From Thinopyrum elongatum (lineage: Eukaryota; Streptophyta; Magnoliopsida; Poales; Poaceae), in NCBI GenBank assembly GCA_011799875.1, contig CM022298.1, positions 56,323,015-56,387,014 on the forward strand: a stretch of DNA of 64,000 nucleotides. Direction: 5' to 3'. Position 1 is the stretch's first letter. Each line of letters opens with the position of its first letter. Under the pieces are notes generated by a model, which saw only the letters and a program-made list of their open reading frames with translations, was not told the origin of the DNA and did not search any database. A program made the translations under genes and the position numbers. This document shows positions 43,415-55,316 of this stretch, in pieces.

Positions 43415-45538
43415 TGTAGGAGATATGCCCTAGAGGCAGTAATAACAGTTATTTTATATCTCCAAAGTTTGTAATGAATGTTTATGTCCCATGCTATAAC
43501 TGCTGTGATTCTCGAGTCTACAATAAAACGAGGCTTGGAGGGAAACTCATGTGCACGTGTGGGATAATAAACAGAAAAATGTATTCCTGGTCAAGCCTCT
43601 ATGACTGGCTCAAGTATTGCATGATGATCCTGTTTTCCTGATCATGGGCATGTCTATGCCGGCAAATTTTGAGGGCACAAATTGTTGGTAGAACACTTGT
43701 GTTGAATCGACCCAAATTGATGTTATGCTATGAGATGCATTCGTCACAACTTAATGGTTTATAACACAGAGAAGTTAATGTTTGCATAATTCCTTAGACC
43801 ATGAGAGTATCGAGTTCCTTCATACTTGCTTCATGAACTTTGGGGTTTGTTAAACGTCATCCGTAACTGGGTGGCTATTACGGCGGCTTTCGGGTTCACG
43901 GAAAAGTATGGCAGTAACGAGATAGCTCAAGATTGGGATTTGCTCCTCCGGCGATGGAGAGATATACTCGGGCCCTCTCGGTGTTACGGTATCCATCATC
44001 GTCTGGCCAGACACCTTGTGATTTGATCACTGGGATGCCGAAACACGGAAACGAGAAAAGAGAACAAAACCGGTAACGAGGTAACTTGCATGATGGACAA
44101 ATTGTTGATCCACAGGAATGCAATAAATCTCACCTCGGGTGTTTGTGACATATCGCGAAGCAACAGGAATAGCACACGGCAACTGGAGGTTCACTCGAAT
44201 ATTCATTCGTGTGGGTATAGGGGTCAATATGGGTGTCCACGGCTCCGATGTTGATCATTGATTGGAAAGGGTTCCAGGTCATGTCTATGCTTCACCGAAC
44301 CTATAGGGTCACACGCTTAAGGGTCATCTATCTGTTGAATACTAGACAGGGAGTCTGAGAGAAAATCACCAAAAAAGTTTCGGACACCGAAAAGTTTCGG
44401 ACAGCGGAAAAGTTCCGCAGAGAGAGGTCACCGGATGAGTTCCGGTGAAACTGAAAAGTTGTTTCAGAGGATACCATTAAGTCAAATTGGTTTCGGCACA
44501 TGCCTGATAATTCTTGGAGGGTGCCAGAATCATTCTGGAAACTTCTGGGAATTTTCTGGAAGAAAAACCGGAAATGTTTCGGAGCTGCCGGAACCGCTTC
44601 AGATGCTTTTCGCAGATGAAAATCACTAATCTGGAATTGTTCCAGAACGCGTTGAAAATTATTTTAGTGGGTACTGGAATTGTTCTAAGCCCACATAAAT
44701 ATTTTCAGTTCGAACGGACGCTGAAAAATGTCGTCGTGAATAGTGAAAGTGCTTTTTGGATAATTTTTGGAAGCCACCTTTTAGGGCTTTTGCTAAAGGC
44801 TTCTAGAAGGTGATGTGGATGGATGAGAACCCCCTTTGGGGGGGCCCTCATGGGGGAGTGGCCGGCCACACTAGGGGCTCCACCTTGGAGCCCCTCTTGT
44901 TCCTTGGTTTCTCCTTTAGGTCCTTGTGGAAGGACTTCCCTCATATGCCTTTGGGTTTTATTGGATAACTACCCTACCCCTTGGCTTTCCTATAAATAGA
45001 GGTGGAGGGGCAGCCCTCCACACTCATCCTTGCTCTCATACACATGCCATGCATTATCTGGCTTCTTCTCTCCCTCCCACGAAAAGAGTTTCGTAGAGCC
45101 GAAAGGCTGTCTGGGTTCCGGCAGGAACTAATTCTGGACGGCGAAGCCCTGCCGGATAGCTGACACCGTATGTGTGCAACCCCGTAGAGAGGTCGTAGTT
45201 TCGGTCTTTTGCCCGAGGGGCTGTTCGAGTGTCCTCCCGAAGGGCTGTCCGAATCTCCGTTCGAGTTTCGTGGGTCCTCCCGAAGGGCTGTCCGCGACAT
45301 CGTCCGGGGGACTGTCCGACCGCCTCCCGAAGGGCTGTCCGACGAGGGAGTACATCCTCGCTGTTGGGAGGTTGTAAATCCTAGCTGCGGGGATCTGCAC
45401 CAACGATCTCCACCGACTCTTCTTCCGCTGCGCTTCGAGTCGGTACGGATCAGATCAAACCTTGTATGCAGTCTCTATAGTGGTCCTGGGCGTGCTCGCT
45501 ATACCGAAAATTTTGATTTTCTGTCGCGTTCCCCAACA
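43415..45538 (+). repeat. C2 5' LTR
   Basis: 2124 bp, TGTAGGAGATATG...CCCCAACA. TATA box TATAAATAG at 44991-44999. A CCCGAAGGGCTGTCCG repeat block at 45230-45340 lies in the transcribed part. Small ORFs here have no known relatives. Confidence 0.95.
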
Positions 45539-45539
45539 G

Positions 45540-45553
45540 TGGCATCAAGAGCC
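45540..45553 (+). other. C2 primer binding site
   Basis: TGGCATCAAGAGCC begins two bases after the LTR, a variant of the methionine-tRNA-type site TGGTATCAGAGC. Confidence 0.75.
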
Positions 45554-46913
45554 GTGCTATGCGTAGATGCAGGTTTCGATCTAGAATACATGGAGATGTA
45601 TGGGTATTGCATAATATAATTAGGTAGTAGACGAGATCTATTGCTGAAAATTATTTATGCGGGTGACAGATGAAATCTGTTACCCGACGTTCTTGTTGCT
45701 TCCCAAGAATTTGCGTTTGCTCAATCTCGAGACAGCATGGTAGAATTTGACAAAGTTCTGGCAATCCGTGATCCTGATTGATCATGGAAGTGCTATCAGT
45801 TCTTTGGGTTCTGCCATAGTCAAAAGAAAGATGAAATTCGCAGATGAAAGGGCATTGCAGATATGATCTGCACGGGGGTCATGCGTATGACGAAGTTTAG
45901 TATGGGGCTCGAGATTTAATTATCTCGTGTTTCATACACCCCGAGATGTTAATCTAGCAACTTGAATAATCATACTTGATGATAAAACGTTGGTAGCTAC
46001 GGTTTAAGTCAAAACCTTAGAAGCCACGTAAAATAAAATTTTGCATAAACCGATTAGAGGCGTCTAACTTGGTTTTGCAGGATGGTTTGCATGTGATGTG
46101 GTATAGCAAGTCTCATATTCAATTTGATTATGTATGAGATGACTATATGATGTAATTAACATGACCTGCGTGTCATGATTCGGCATGATGGCTGGAGCCA
46201 TATGATTGCACTTTAATGACCTGCGTGTCAACCTTAAGTAATGCATTTATTTTATCTGCTACGGAGATAGCAATATTATCTGGTGCATCGACAAGGTGGT
46301 GGCAATCTTCGCGAAGGTGAACACCAACGCGAATGCCGAAGACGAAGAATCTTGACTTCTTCGTCAGAAGAGGCTATACCATATCATGCTATTATGAATT
46401 GCCTGAGATGTTTATCCCTCTTGATGCACCCTTCTTGATTGCGTGTAGTCGCTTTTATTAGGGTGATCTCTCACTAATAATATCAAGTAGTTAGTGTTCT
46501 CCCAAGTGTAGCACCGTCACGGCACCTATCTTTTCGGGGTGCGCCGTGTCACACGGGTACGAACGATTAGAGAAGTGTGAGGCGGGTGAGTTGAGACCTC
46601 GCAGCGAGATCTCTTGGTTGTCTTGACGTTCAGGCATGACCGTCATGAGCTCGGAACACACGCATCGAAAGATGAACAAGAGTCACATAGAGATGTGATT
46701 GGCAAGTTGGCCTACCGGTTAAGATTTTTGTCATCAGTGGTGTTACACCAATGGCAAACAATCAAGACACGGGTCTTGAATCACTCACAATCAATTTTGA
46801 GAGATATTGTTTTGAGTGGGAGCGCACTTTAGAATAAAACTTTTTATTCACTAGTGCAAATTTTCATTATAAACAAAGTCTAAGTGAAACCTGTGTTTTC
46901 CGTTGTAGATCAA
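45554..46913 (+). other. C2 untranslated leader
   Basis: 1.36 kb without a long ORF, collinear with C1 6873-8241. This is where packaging and dimerisation signals are expected. Confidence 0.7.
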
Positions 46914-49900
46914 ATGGCTCGCAACACCGCGTTCAACTTAGGCCCGATGTTAGAAAAAGAGAAGTTAACTACGACTGGAAACAACTATGCGGACTGGGTC
47001 CGCAACCTGAGGATTGTCCTCAGGAGCGCTAAGAAACTGTATGTGCTTGAAAATGCTCTTCTAGCTAAACCGGCGGCAGAGGCCCCGGAAGATGAACAAA
47101 ATGTCTGGGCCACTAAGGATGATGATCACAACTTAGTGCAGTGCCTCATGCTAGCTTGCATGAGTACAGACCTTCAAAAACGTTTTGAATTCCATAAACC
47201 CCGTGATATGATCCGGGAATTGGATGCTCTGTACAAGGAAACCGCAAAGTCTGAACGATTTGATATCATGAAGGCTTTGATGGATTGCAAGATGGCTGAG
47301 GGTAGTTCAGTTGGTGAACACGTGGTCAAAATGATTGGCTATGCTGAAAGGCTTAAAACCCTGGAATTTCCACTTCCACCTGGCCATACGATGGACATGT
47401 TGCTTTCTTCACTCCCCCCGTCTTACGACGGTTTTGTATTAAACTACAACATGAGTGGGATGGAGAAAGAACCGGAAGAGGCGCTCGCCATGCTGAAGAC
47501 TGCAGAAGGAGGACTGCGGAAAAATCGCAAGCAAGTGTTGCTTGTGAATAAAACCGCCAGTTTCAAAAAGAAGAAAGGCAAGCCAAAGAAGGGCAAGGGC
47601 GCCGGTAAGACCGGCTCCCAAAGCAACTCTAAGGGTGGAGCCAAGAATGAAACTGAATGCTTCTACTGCAAGGGCACAGGACACTGGAAGAGAAACTGCA
47701 AGAAGTATCTGGAAGATAAGAAGTCTGGGAAAACCGGAAAAGGTATAATTGTTATACAAGTTAATGTCATTGACGTTTTGCTTGCTAGCGAAAATTCTAA
47801 GTCTTGGGTATTTGATACCGGATCGGTTGCTCACATTTGCAACTCGATACAGGGGCTTCAGAAGGTGCGCAAGCTGGCAAAGAATGAAGTCGTGATGCGC
47901 GTCGCGAACGGCACTGGGATCGCCGCTCAAGCCGTCGGCATTATGCCTCTACGTCTCCCTTCAGGATTTATCTTAGAACTAAGTAACTGTTATTTTGTTC
48001 CACTGTTGTGTAGAAACATTATCTCCGGATCATGTTTAGTACACGATGGGTATTCGTACAAGTCTGAGAACAATGGTTGTTCACTTTCTTGTAAGGATAT
48101 GTTTTATGGATTTGCACCCATTGTTGGGGGCCTTTTCATACTAAATCTTGAATGTGGAAATGATGTCTTTAACGTGAATGTTAAACGCCTTAAGAAGGCT
48201 GATACCACCACCACTTTCTTGTGGCACTGTCGGCTTGGCCACATCGGAAAGAAACGCATGCAAAGACTCCATAAAGATGGAGTTTTACCGTCCCTTGATT
48301 TTGAATCATTTGACACATGTGAAGCTTGCTTGATGGGGAAAATGACCAAGACGCCGTTCACGGGTCATCCTGAACGGGCGGGTGAATTGTTGGAAATAAT
48401 ACATAGTGATGTATGTGGTCCAATGAACACGGCCGCACGGGGTGGGTATTTTTACTTCATGACTTTTACTGATGATTTAAGTCGATATGGCTATATCTAC
48501 TTGATGAAGCATAAGTCGGAAACCTTTGAAAAGTTCAAAGAATTTCAGAATGAGGTAGAAAATCATCGTGGCAAAAAGATTAAGTTTCTGCGGTCTGATC
48601 GTGGAGGCGAGTATCTTAGTCATGAGTTTGGCCAACATCTGAGTGATCGTGGAATCGTTTCACAGCTTACGCCTCCCGGAACTCCACAGAGAAATGGAGT
48701 ATCGGAACGACGTAACCGAACCTTGTTGGACATGGTAAGATCGATGATGTCTCTTACAGATCTACCGATATCTTTTTGGGGTCACGCACTACTTACTGCC
48801 GCTCACACACTTAACAGAGCACCGTCTAAGTCTGTTGAGACGACGCCATATGAGATATGGCACGGGAAGAAACCCGACCTATCGTTTCTCAAAATTTGGG
48901 GTTGTGAGGCATACGTAAAGCGTTTACAGCCAAGCAAACTTGATCCCAGATCAGACAAATGTTACTTTGTAGGTTACCCAAAGGAGACAGTTGGGTATTC
49001 TTTCTACCACACCTCCGAGAGCAAAGTTTTTGTTGCAAAACATGGAGTCTTTCTTGAGAAAGAGTTTCTCACTAAAGAAGTGACTGGGAGGACAGTACAA
49101 CTTAATGAGATTAGTGAATCTTTGGCAACCGTTGATATGGCTAAGGAACCGGAAGAAATTCCGCTAATTATCCCTACAACCGAGCCGGAAGTTGTCGCAT
49201 ATGATGCGGAGACTTCAGACAATGTTATAACTGAACCACGCAGATCAGGTAGGGCTATCCAGCCACCTGAGTGGTTTCATAACGAAATCTTCATTCTTGA
49301 AGACGATGAACCTGCGCACTACAAGGAAGCGATGGCGGGGCCCAGCTCAAAAGAATGGCACAAGGCCATGAGATCCGAAATGGAATCCATGTACGAAAAC
49401 CAAGTTTGGAACTTGGAAGAACTTCCAGAAGGCGTAAAGCCGATTGGTTGTAAATGGATTTTCAAAAGGAAGACGGACGCGGATGGTAACATTACTATCC
49501 ACAAAGCTAGACTTGTCGCGAAAGGGTTCATGCAAGTTCCAGGAGTGGACTACGACGAGACTTTCTCGCCCGTAGCTATGCTTAGGTCTGTTCGGATATT
49601 ACTAGCAATTGCTGCTTATTTCGATTATGAAATATGGCAGATGGATGTCAAAACGGCTTTCCTAAATGGAAACCTCAAAGAGGATGTATACATGATACAG
49701 CCAGAAGGTTTTGTCATTCATGAGGATGCTGGAAAGGTATGCAAACTTCAGAAAGCCATTTATGGTCTGAAGCAAGCGTCAAGGAGCTGGAACATTCGTT
49801 TTGATGAAGTGGTCAAAGAGTTTGGCTTCATCAGAAATGACGAAGAATCTTGTGTTTACAAGAAGTTTAGTGGGAGCGCAAAAGCATTTCTAATCTTGTA

Positions 49901-50879
49901 TGTGGATGACATATTGTTGATTGGAAATGACGTGAATTTTCTTAGTGAAATAAAAGACTCATTGAAGAAAAGGTTTTCAATGAAAGACTTAGGTGAAGCA
50001 GCATATGTATTGGGCATCAGAATCTATAGAGATAGATCAAAACGCCTGATAGCGCTTAGCCAAAGCATGTACATTGACAAGGTGTTGAAAAGGTTCAACA
50101 TGGAGAACTCCAAGAAAGGCCTACTCCCCATGTCACCTGGCACAGTACTTTGCAAGAATCAGAGTCCTCGAACTCTCGATGAGCGAGTACAAATGAATGA
50201 TGTTCCATATGCCTCGGCAGTTGGTTCTATCATGTATGCCATGCTATGTACAAGACCGGATGTTTCCTATGCGCTAAGTGTTAGCAGCCGGTACCAAAGT
50301 GATCCAGGTTTGGAACACTGGGCCGCAGTCAAGGGTATTCTTAAGTACCTCAGAAGGACCAAGGATTTACTCCTTGTGTACGGAGGTGATGAAGAGCTCA
50401 TTGTAAGTGGTTACACTGATGCAGGCTTCATGACTGACCCAGATGACTTCAAATCTCAATCAGGCTATGTTTTCATATTGAACGGTGGCGCAGTTGATTG
50501 GAAAAGTTCCAAACAGAAGACTGTGGCGGACTCTACGACGGAGGCGGAGTATGTTGCCGCTTCAGAAGCCTCCAAGGAGGCGGTATGGATCAAGCAATTT
50601 CTTGAAGACCTTGGTGTGGTTTCTAGTGCCCAGGACCCGGTGGAGATCTATTGTGATAATAGTGGCGCCGTGGCTCAGGCAAGGGAGCCAAGTTCGCACC
50701 ATAAGACAAGACATATTCAACGCAAATATAAACTCATTCGACATCATGTCGAAGAGGGTTTAGAGAAAGTACGCAAAGTTCACACGGATCTGAATGTGTC
50801 AGACCCGATGACAAAGCCTCTACCACGAGCAAAGCATGAGCAGCACCGGATAGCCATTGGTGTTAGGGAAGCCATGTAA
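46914..50879 (+). CDS. C2 Copia gag-pol polyprotein, 1321 residues, intact
   Basis: Starts MARNTAFNLGPMLEKEKLTT; a GTG 30 bases upstream is in frame, but the ATG matches C1. Domains by residue: gag about 20-230; zinc knuckle CFYCKGTGHWKRNC near 249-262; protease FDTGSVAHIC near 300; integrase HHCC (WHCRLGHIGKKRM) near 437 and core (HSDVCGPMNT, FTDDLSRYGY) from about 497, with LRSDRGGEY and GVSERRNRTL; RT_2 from about 830 (GCKWIFKRKTDADGN, DVKTAFLNG) with LYVDDILLIG near 995; RNase H (DWKSSKQKTVADSTTEAEYV) near 1195. All catalytic motifs are present and there is no stop or frameshift, so it could be autonomous. It copies its RNA into DNA in virus-like particles. Confidence 0.95.
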   Translation: MARNTAFNLGPMLEKEKLTTTGNNYADWVRNLRIVLRSAKKLYVLENALLAKPAAEAPEDEQNVWATKDDDHNLVQCLMLACMSTDLQKRFEFHKPRDMIRELDALYKETAKSERFDIMKALMDCKMAEGSSVGEHVVKMIGYAERLKTLEFPLPPGHTMDMLLSSLPPSYDGFVLNYNMSGMEKEPEEALAMLKTAEGGLRKNRKQVLLVNKTASFKKKKGKPKKGKGAGKTGSQSNSKGGAKNETECFYCKGTGHWKRNCKKYLEDKKSGKTGKGIIVIQVNVIDVLLASENSKSWVFDTGSVAHICNSIQGLQKVRKLAKNEVVMRVANGTGIAAQAVGIMPLRLPSGFILELSNCYFVPLLCRNIISGSCLVHDGYSYKSENNGCSLSCKDMFYGFAPIVGGLFILNLECGNDVFNVNVKRLKKADTTTTFLWHCRLGHIGKKRMQRLHKDGVLPSLDFESFDTCEACLMGKMTKTPFTGHPERAGELLEIIHSDVCGPMNTAARGGYFYFMTFTDDLSRYGYIYLMKHKSETFEKFKEFQNEVENHRGKKIKFLRSDRGGEYLSHEFGQHLSDRGIVSQLTPPGTPQRNGVSERRNRTLLDMVRSMMSLTDLPISFWGHALLTAAHTLNRAPSKSVETTPYEIWHGKKPDLSFLKIWGCEAYVKRLQPSKLDPRSDKCYFVGYPKETVGYSFYHTSESKVFVAKHGVFLEKEFLTKEVTGRTVQLNEISESLATVDMAKEPEEIPLIIPTTEPEVVAYDAETSDNVITEPRRSGRAIQPPEWFHNEIFILEDDEPAHYKEAMAGPSSKEWHKAMRSEMESMYENQVWNLEELPEGVKPIGCKWIFKRKTDADGNITIHKARLVAKGFMQVPGVDYDETFSPVAMLRSVRILLAIAAYFDYEIWQMDVKTAFLNGNLKEDVYMIQPEGFVIHEDAGKVCKLQKAIYGLKQASRSWNIRFDEVVKEFGFIRNDEESCVYKKFSGSAKAFLILYVDDILLIGNDVNFLSEIKDSLKKRFSMKDLGEAAYVLGIRIYRDRSKRLIALSQSMYIDKVLKRFNMENSKKGLLPMSPGTVLCKNQSPRTLDERVQMNDVPYASAVGSIMYAMLCTRPDVSYALSVSSRYQSDPGLEHWAAVKGILKYLRRTKDLLLVYGGDEELIVSGYTDAGFMTDPDDFKSQSGYVFILNGGAVDWKSSKQKTVADSTTEAEYVAASEASKEAVWIKQFLEDLGVVSSAQDPVEIYCDNSGAVAQAREPSSHHKTRHIQRKYKLIRHHVEEGLEKVRKVHTDLNVSDPMTKPLPRAKHEQHRIAIGVREAM

Positions 50880-50894
50880 CTGGATTATGACTCT

Positions 50895-50910
50895 AGTGCA
50901 AGTGGGAGTC
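50895..50910 (+). other. C2 polypurine tract
   Basis: AGTGCAAGTGGGAGTC lies immediately before the 3' LTR and is shared with C1. It primes plus-strand DNA. Confidence 0.8.
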
Positions 50911-53034
50911 TGTAGGAGATATGCCCTAGAGGCAGTAATAACAGTTATTTTATATCTCCAAAGTTTGTAATGAATGTTTATGTCCCATGCTATAACTGCT
51001 GTGATTCTCGAGTCTACAATAAAACGAGGCTTGGAGGGAAACTCATGTGCACGTGTGGGATAATAAACAGAAAAATGTATTCCTGGTCAAGCCTCTATGA
51101 CTGGCTCAAGTATTGCATGATGATCCTGTTTTCCTGATCATGGGCATGTCTATGCCGGCAAATTTTGAGGGCACAAATTGTTGGTAGAACACTTGTGTTG
51201 AATCGACCCAAATTGATGTTATGCTATGAGATGCATTCGTCACAACTTAATGGTTTATAACATAGAGAAGTTAATGTTTGCATAATTCCTTAGACCATGA
51301 GGGTATCGAGTTCCTTCATACTTGCTTCATGAACTTTGGGGTTTGTTAAACGTCATCCGTAACTGGGTGGCTATTACGGCGGCTTTCGGGTTCACGGAAA
51401 AGTATGGCAGTAACGAGATAGCTCAAGATTGGGATTTGCTCCTCCGGCGATGGAGAGATATACTCGGGCCCTCTCGGTGTTACGGTATCCATCATCGTCT
51501 GGCCAGACACCTTGTGATTTGATCACTGGGATGCCGAAACACGGAAACGAGAAAAGAGAACAAAACCGGTAACGAGGTAACTTGCATGATGGACAAATTG
51601 TTGATCCACAGGAATGCAATAAATCTCACCTCGGGTGTTCGTGACATATCGCGAAGCAACAGGAATAGCACACGGCAACTGGAGGTTCACTCGAATATTC
51701 ATTCGTGTGGGTATAGGGGTCAATATGGGTGTCCACGGCTCCGATGTTGATCATTGATTGGAAAGGGTTCCAGGTCATGTCTATGCTTCACCGAACCTAT
51801 AGGGTCACATGCTTAAGGGTCATCTATCTGCTGAATACTAGACAGGGAGTCTGAGAGAAAATCACCGAAAAAGTTTCGGACACCGAAAAGTTTCTGACAG
51901 TGGAAAAGTTCCGCAGAGAGAGGTCACCGGATGAGTTCCGGTGAAACTGAAAAGTTGTTTCAGAGGATACCATTAAGTCAAATTGGTTTCGGCACATGCC
52001 TGATAATTCTTGGAGGGTGCCAGAATCATTCTGGAAACTTCTGGGAATTTTCTGGAAGAAAAACCGAAAATGTTTCGGAGCTGCCGGAACCGCTTCAGAT
52101 GCTTTTCGCAGATGAAAATCACTAATCTGGAATTGTTCCAGAACGCGTTGAAAATTATTTTAGTGGGTACTGGAATTGTTCTAAGCCCACATAAATATTT
52201 TCAGTTCGAACGGACGCTGAAAAATGTCGTCGTGAATAGTGAAAGTGCTTTTTGGATAATTTTTGGAAGCCACCTTTTAGGGCTTTTGCTAAAGGCTTCT
52301 AGAAGGGGATGTGGATGGATGAGAACCCCCTTTGGGGGGGCCCTCATGGGGGAGTGGCCGGCCACACTAGGGGCTCCACCTTGGAGCCCCTCTTGTTCCT
52401 TGGTTTCTCCTTTAGGTCCTTGTGGAAGGACTTCCCTCATATGCCTTTGGGTTTTATTGGATAACTACCCTACCCCTTGGCTTTCCTATAAATAGAGGTG
52501 GAGGGGCAGCCCTCCACACTCATCCTTGCTCTCATACACATGCCATGCATTATCTGGCTTCTTCTCTCCCTCCCACGAAAAGAGTTTCGTAGAGCCGAAA
52601 GGCTGTCTGGGTTCCGGCAGGAACTAGTTCTGGACGGCGAAGCCCTGCCGGATAGCTGACACCGTATGTGTGCAACCCCGTAGAGAGGTCGTAGTTTCGG
52701 TCTTTTGCCCGAGGGGCTGTTCGAGTGTCCTCCCGAAGGGCTGTCCGAATCTCCGTTCGAGTTTCGTGGGTCCTCCCGAAGGGCTGTCCGCGACATCGTC
52801 CGGGGGACTGTCCGACCGCCTCCCGAAGGGCTGTCCGACGAGGGAGTACATCCTCGCTGTTGGGAGGTTGTAAATCCTAGCTGCGGGGATCTGCACCAAC
52901 GATCTCCACCGACTCTTCTTCCGCTGCGCTTCGAGTCGGTACGGATCAGATCAAACCTTGTATGCAGTCTCTATAGTGGTCCTGGGCGTGCTCGCTATAC
53001 TGAAAATTTTGATTTTCTGTCGCGTTCCCCAACA
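50911..53034 (+). repeat. C2 3' LTR
   Basis: 2124 bp, same length as the 5' LTR. Differences by eye include CATAGAG for CACAGAG, GTTCGTG for GTTTGTG and CTAGTTC for CTAATTC. TATA box at 52487-52495. Confidence 0.95.
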
Positions 53035-54806
53035 CCTTCAGCACTTCGCCATCGTCTTCAACGAGCTTCGAGCACACCATCTTCACCTCAAGCGCTCGAA
53101 GTGCTCGTTCGGGATGCCTTCGGTCGCCTACCTTGGCCACATCATCTCGGACGAGGGTGTCGCTATGGATGCCGACAATGTGGCGGCTGTCGCGTCCTGG
53201 CCGACGCCACACTCGCCGCGGGCACTACGAGGCTTTCTGTGCCTCGCGGGGTACTACCGGAAATTCATCCGGGAGTTTGGCCTCATCGCATCCCCGCTCA
53301 TGCGCCTCTTGCGCCGCGACGCCTTCGCCTGGGCTGCTGAGGCGACCGAGGCGTTCGAGGGCGTCAAGCGGGCTCTCACTACGGCTCCGGTCCTCCAGAT
53401 GCCCGACTTCGACAGGCCGTTCATGGTGGACTGCGACGCCTCGGGCGTGGGGTTTGGCGCCGTCCTTCATCATGGTGACGGGCCGCTTGCGTTCTTCAGC
53501 AGGCCCTTGGCCATGCGCCATCTTAAGCTCGCGGCCTACGAGAGGGAGCTCATTGGCTTGGTGCAGGCCGTGCGCCACTGGCGGCCGTATCTCTGGGGGA
53601 GGCAGTTCCGTATCCGCACGGATCACTACAGCCTCAAGTTTTTATTGGACCAGAGGCTCTCCACCGTGCCGCAGCATCAGTGGATCAGCAAACTCTGGCT
53701 TCGACTTCACTGTCGAGTATCGGCCGGGTCGCCTCAACACCGTGGCCGATGCACTGCCCCGCCGCAACGCCGACCCCGACTCGGACGGCATCGACCCCGC
53801 GGGAGCGGCCCTCTGCATCCGTTCGGGGACCTCTATCGCCCTCATTGATGACATCCGCCGGGCCACCGCGGACGCTACGGACGCTCAGCTCCTTCGGCAG
53901 CGCCTCGACGCTGGCCACTTGGAGGAGCCATGGCGCTTGGCAGATGGCTTGCTTCTGCACGGGCGCCGGCTTTTCGTGCCGGATCACGGCGACCTCCGTC
54001 ACCAGGTCCTGCTGCTGGCCCACTCAGCCGGCCCCGAGGGCGTGTAGAAGACCCTCCATCGTGTCCGCGCTGACTTCTACATTCCCGGCGACCGGGCCCT
54101 GGTGCGTGATTGGGTGCGGTCTTGACTGACGTGCCAGCGCAACAAGACGGAGACGCTGCGGCCGGTCGGGCTGCTCCAGCCCCTGGAGGTACCCTCTCAG
54201 GTTTGGGCCGACATCTCCATGAAGTTCATGGAGGGCCTTCCCAAGGTGGGCGGCAAGTCCGTCATCTTTACATTGGTCGACCTCTTCTCCAAGTACGCGC
54301 ACTTCATCGCGCTCGGCCATCCCTACACTGCCGCCTCCGTGGCGCATGCCTTCTTCGACGGCATCGTCCGCCTACACGGGTTCCCCTCTTCGATCGTCAG
54401 CGACAGGGACCCGGTGTTCACGGGGCATATCTGGCGCGATCTCTTCCGGATGGCGGGCGTCAAGCTGCGCCTGAGTACGGCCTTCCATCCTCAGACGGAC
54501 GGTCAATCGGAGGCGGTCAACAAGGTGGTTGCCATGTATTTGCGTTGTGTTATAGGTGGTCGTCCCCGTGCTTGGGTGGACTGGCTCGCATGGGCGGAGT
54601 ACTGCTACAACACTTCATACCACTCCGCCCTGCATGCCACGCCTTTTGAGGTGGTCTATGGCCGACCGCCCCCGCCCATCCTACCGATTGACCCCGAGAC
54701 GGCAAGGACGGAGGCGGCGGGCGACCTTCTTCGCTGCCGGGATGAGATGCTTGCGGAGGTACGGCAACGACTTCTCCAGGCCCAGCAGCTGTCCAAGCGC
54801 TACTAT
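53035..54806 (+). pseudogene. G1 polyprotein, second part: RT thumb, RNase H, integrase
   Basis: Continues the RT with QHFAIVFNELRAHHLHLKRS and FLCLAGYYRKFIREFGLIAS. RNase H: FMVDCDASGVGFGAVLHHGD, YERELIGLVQAVRHW and IRTDHYSLKFLLDQ (D, E, D). Integrase: WADISMKFMEGLP, IVSDRDPVFTGHIWRDLF and FHPQTDGQSEAVNKVV, giving the D, D, E triad. There is a frameshift near 53690, a TAG at 54045-54047 and a TGA at 54124-54126. Reading stops where T3 begins. Confidence 0.85.
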
Positions 54807-55115
54807 CACTAGTAGAAAATAGGGCTTTGGTCCAGGCTTGGCCAGCCCATTAGTCCCGGTTCAGTGATGAACCGGGACCCAAGGGTGCATACGTCCCGGT
54901 TCGTGCGCCTAGGGGGCCGGCCGGGCCTCGTGTGGCATTGGTCCCGGTTCGTCTGGACCCTTTGGTCCCGGTTCCAGACATGAACCGAGACCAATGGGCC
55001 TCGCTCCTGGCCCACATCCATTGGTCCCGGTTCATGGCTGGAACCGAGACCAAAGGAGGTCCTTTAGTCCCGGTTCTAGCCACCAACCGGGACCAATGAG
55101 GTGCCTATATATACC
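54807..55115 (+). repeat. T3 5' terminus, subterminal repeats and TATA box
   Basis: Five or so TTGGTCCCGGTTC/GAACCGGGAC pairs in both orientations at 54850-55100. TATATATA at 55106-55113 gives a plus-strand TATA box about 205 bases before the first ATG. Confidence 0.85.
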
Positions 55116-55316
55116 CCCTCGCCCGCAAGCAGAGCACTCCACTGCTCTGTTTTTTCTGGCCGGCTAGGGGAGGGCTTTGTGGTGCTCTAGCTCACCTCCT
55201 ATGCACATGAGGTGTTCGATGAAATGCCCGAGCCACACTACTTAAGCTTTCTTCTCTCCAAGCTCGACCTCCAAGCTCCATTTTCCGCAAGATTTGTCTA
55301 GGTTTAGTGGTCCGTC

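Larger units (their letters stand above)
43415..53034 (+). mobile_element. C2: complete, young Copia retrotransposon
   Basis: 9620 bp with two 2124-bp LTRs, a primer binding site, an intact polyprotein and a polypurine tract. CCTTC lies at both 43410-43414 and 53035-53039, a 5-bp target duplication. By eye the two LTRs differ at about 12 sites, mostly C/T changes. With the commonly used grass LTR rate (1.3e-8 per site per year) that is about 0.2 million years. It sits in the RT of G1. Confidence 0.95.
40536..54806 (+). mobile_element. G1: Gypsy LTR retrotransposon, interrupted by C2 and cut by T3
   Basis: The 5' LTR (40536-40866) is followed by gag, protease and RT up to 43414. The rest of RT, RNase H and integrase are at 53035-54806, after C2. 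T3 then starts at 54807, so chromodomain and 3' LTR are beyond T3 or lost. TCAAG at 40531-40535 is the candidate target duplication. P2 (35015-35019) has the same TCAAG with uninterrupted continuation. Domain order PR-RT-RH-INT defines Gypsy. Confidence 0.85.

Noticed and set aside
43826..44944. Small ORFs in the C2 LTRs, duplicated at 51322-52440
   Set aside because: Present twice because LTRs are repeated, overlapping on both strands, with no known domain; part of C1 has them broken.
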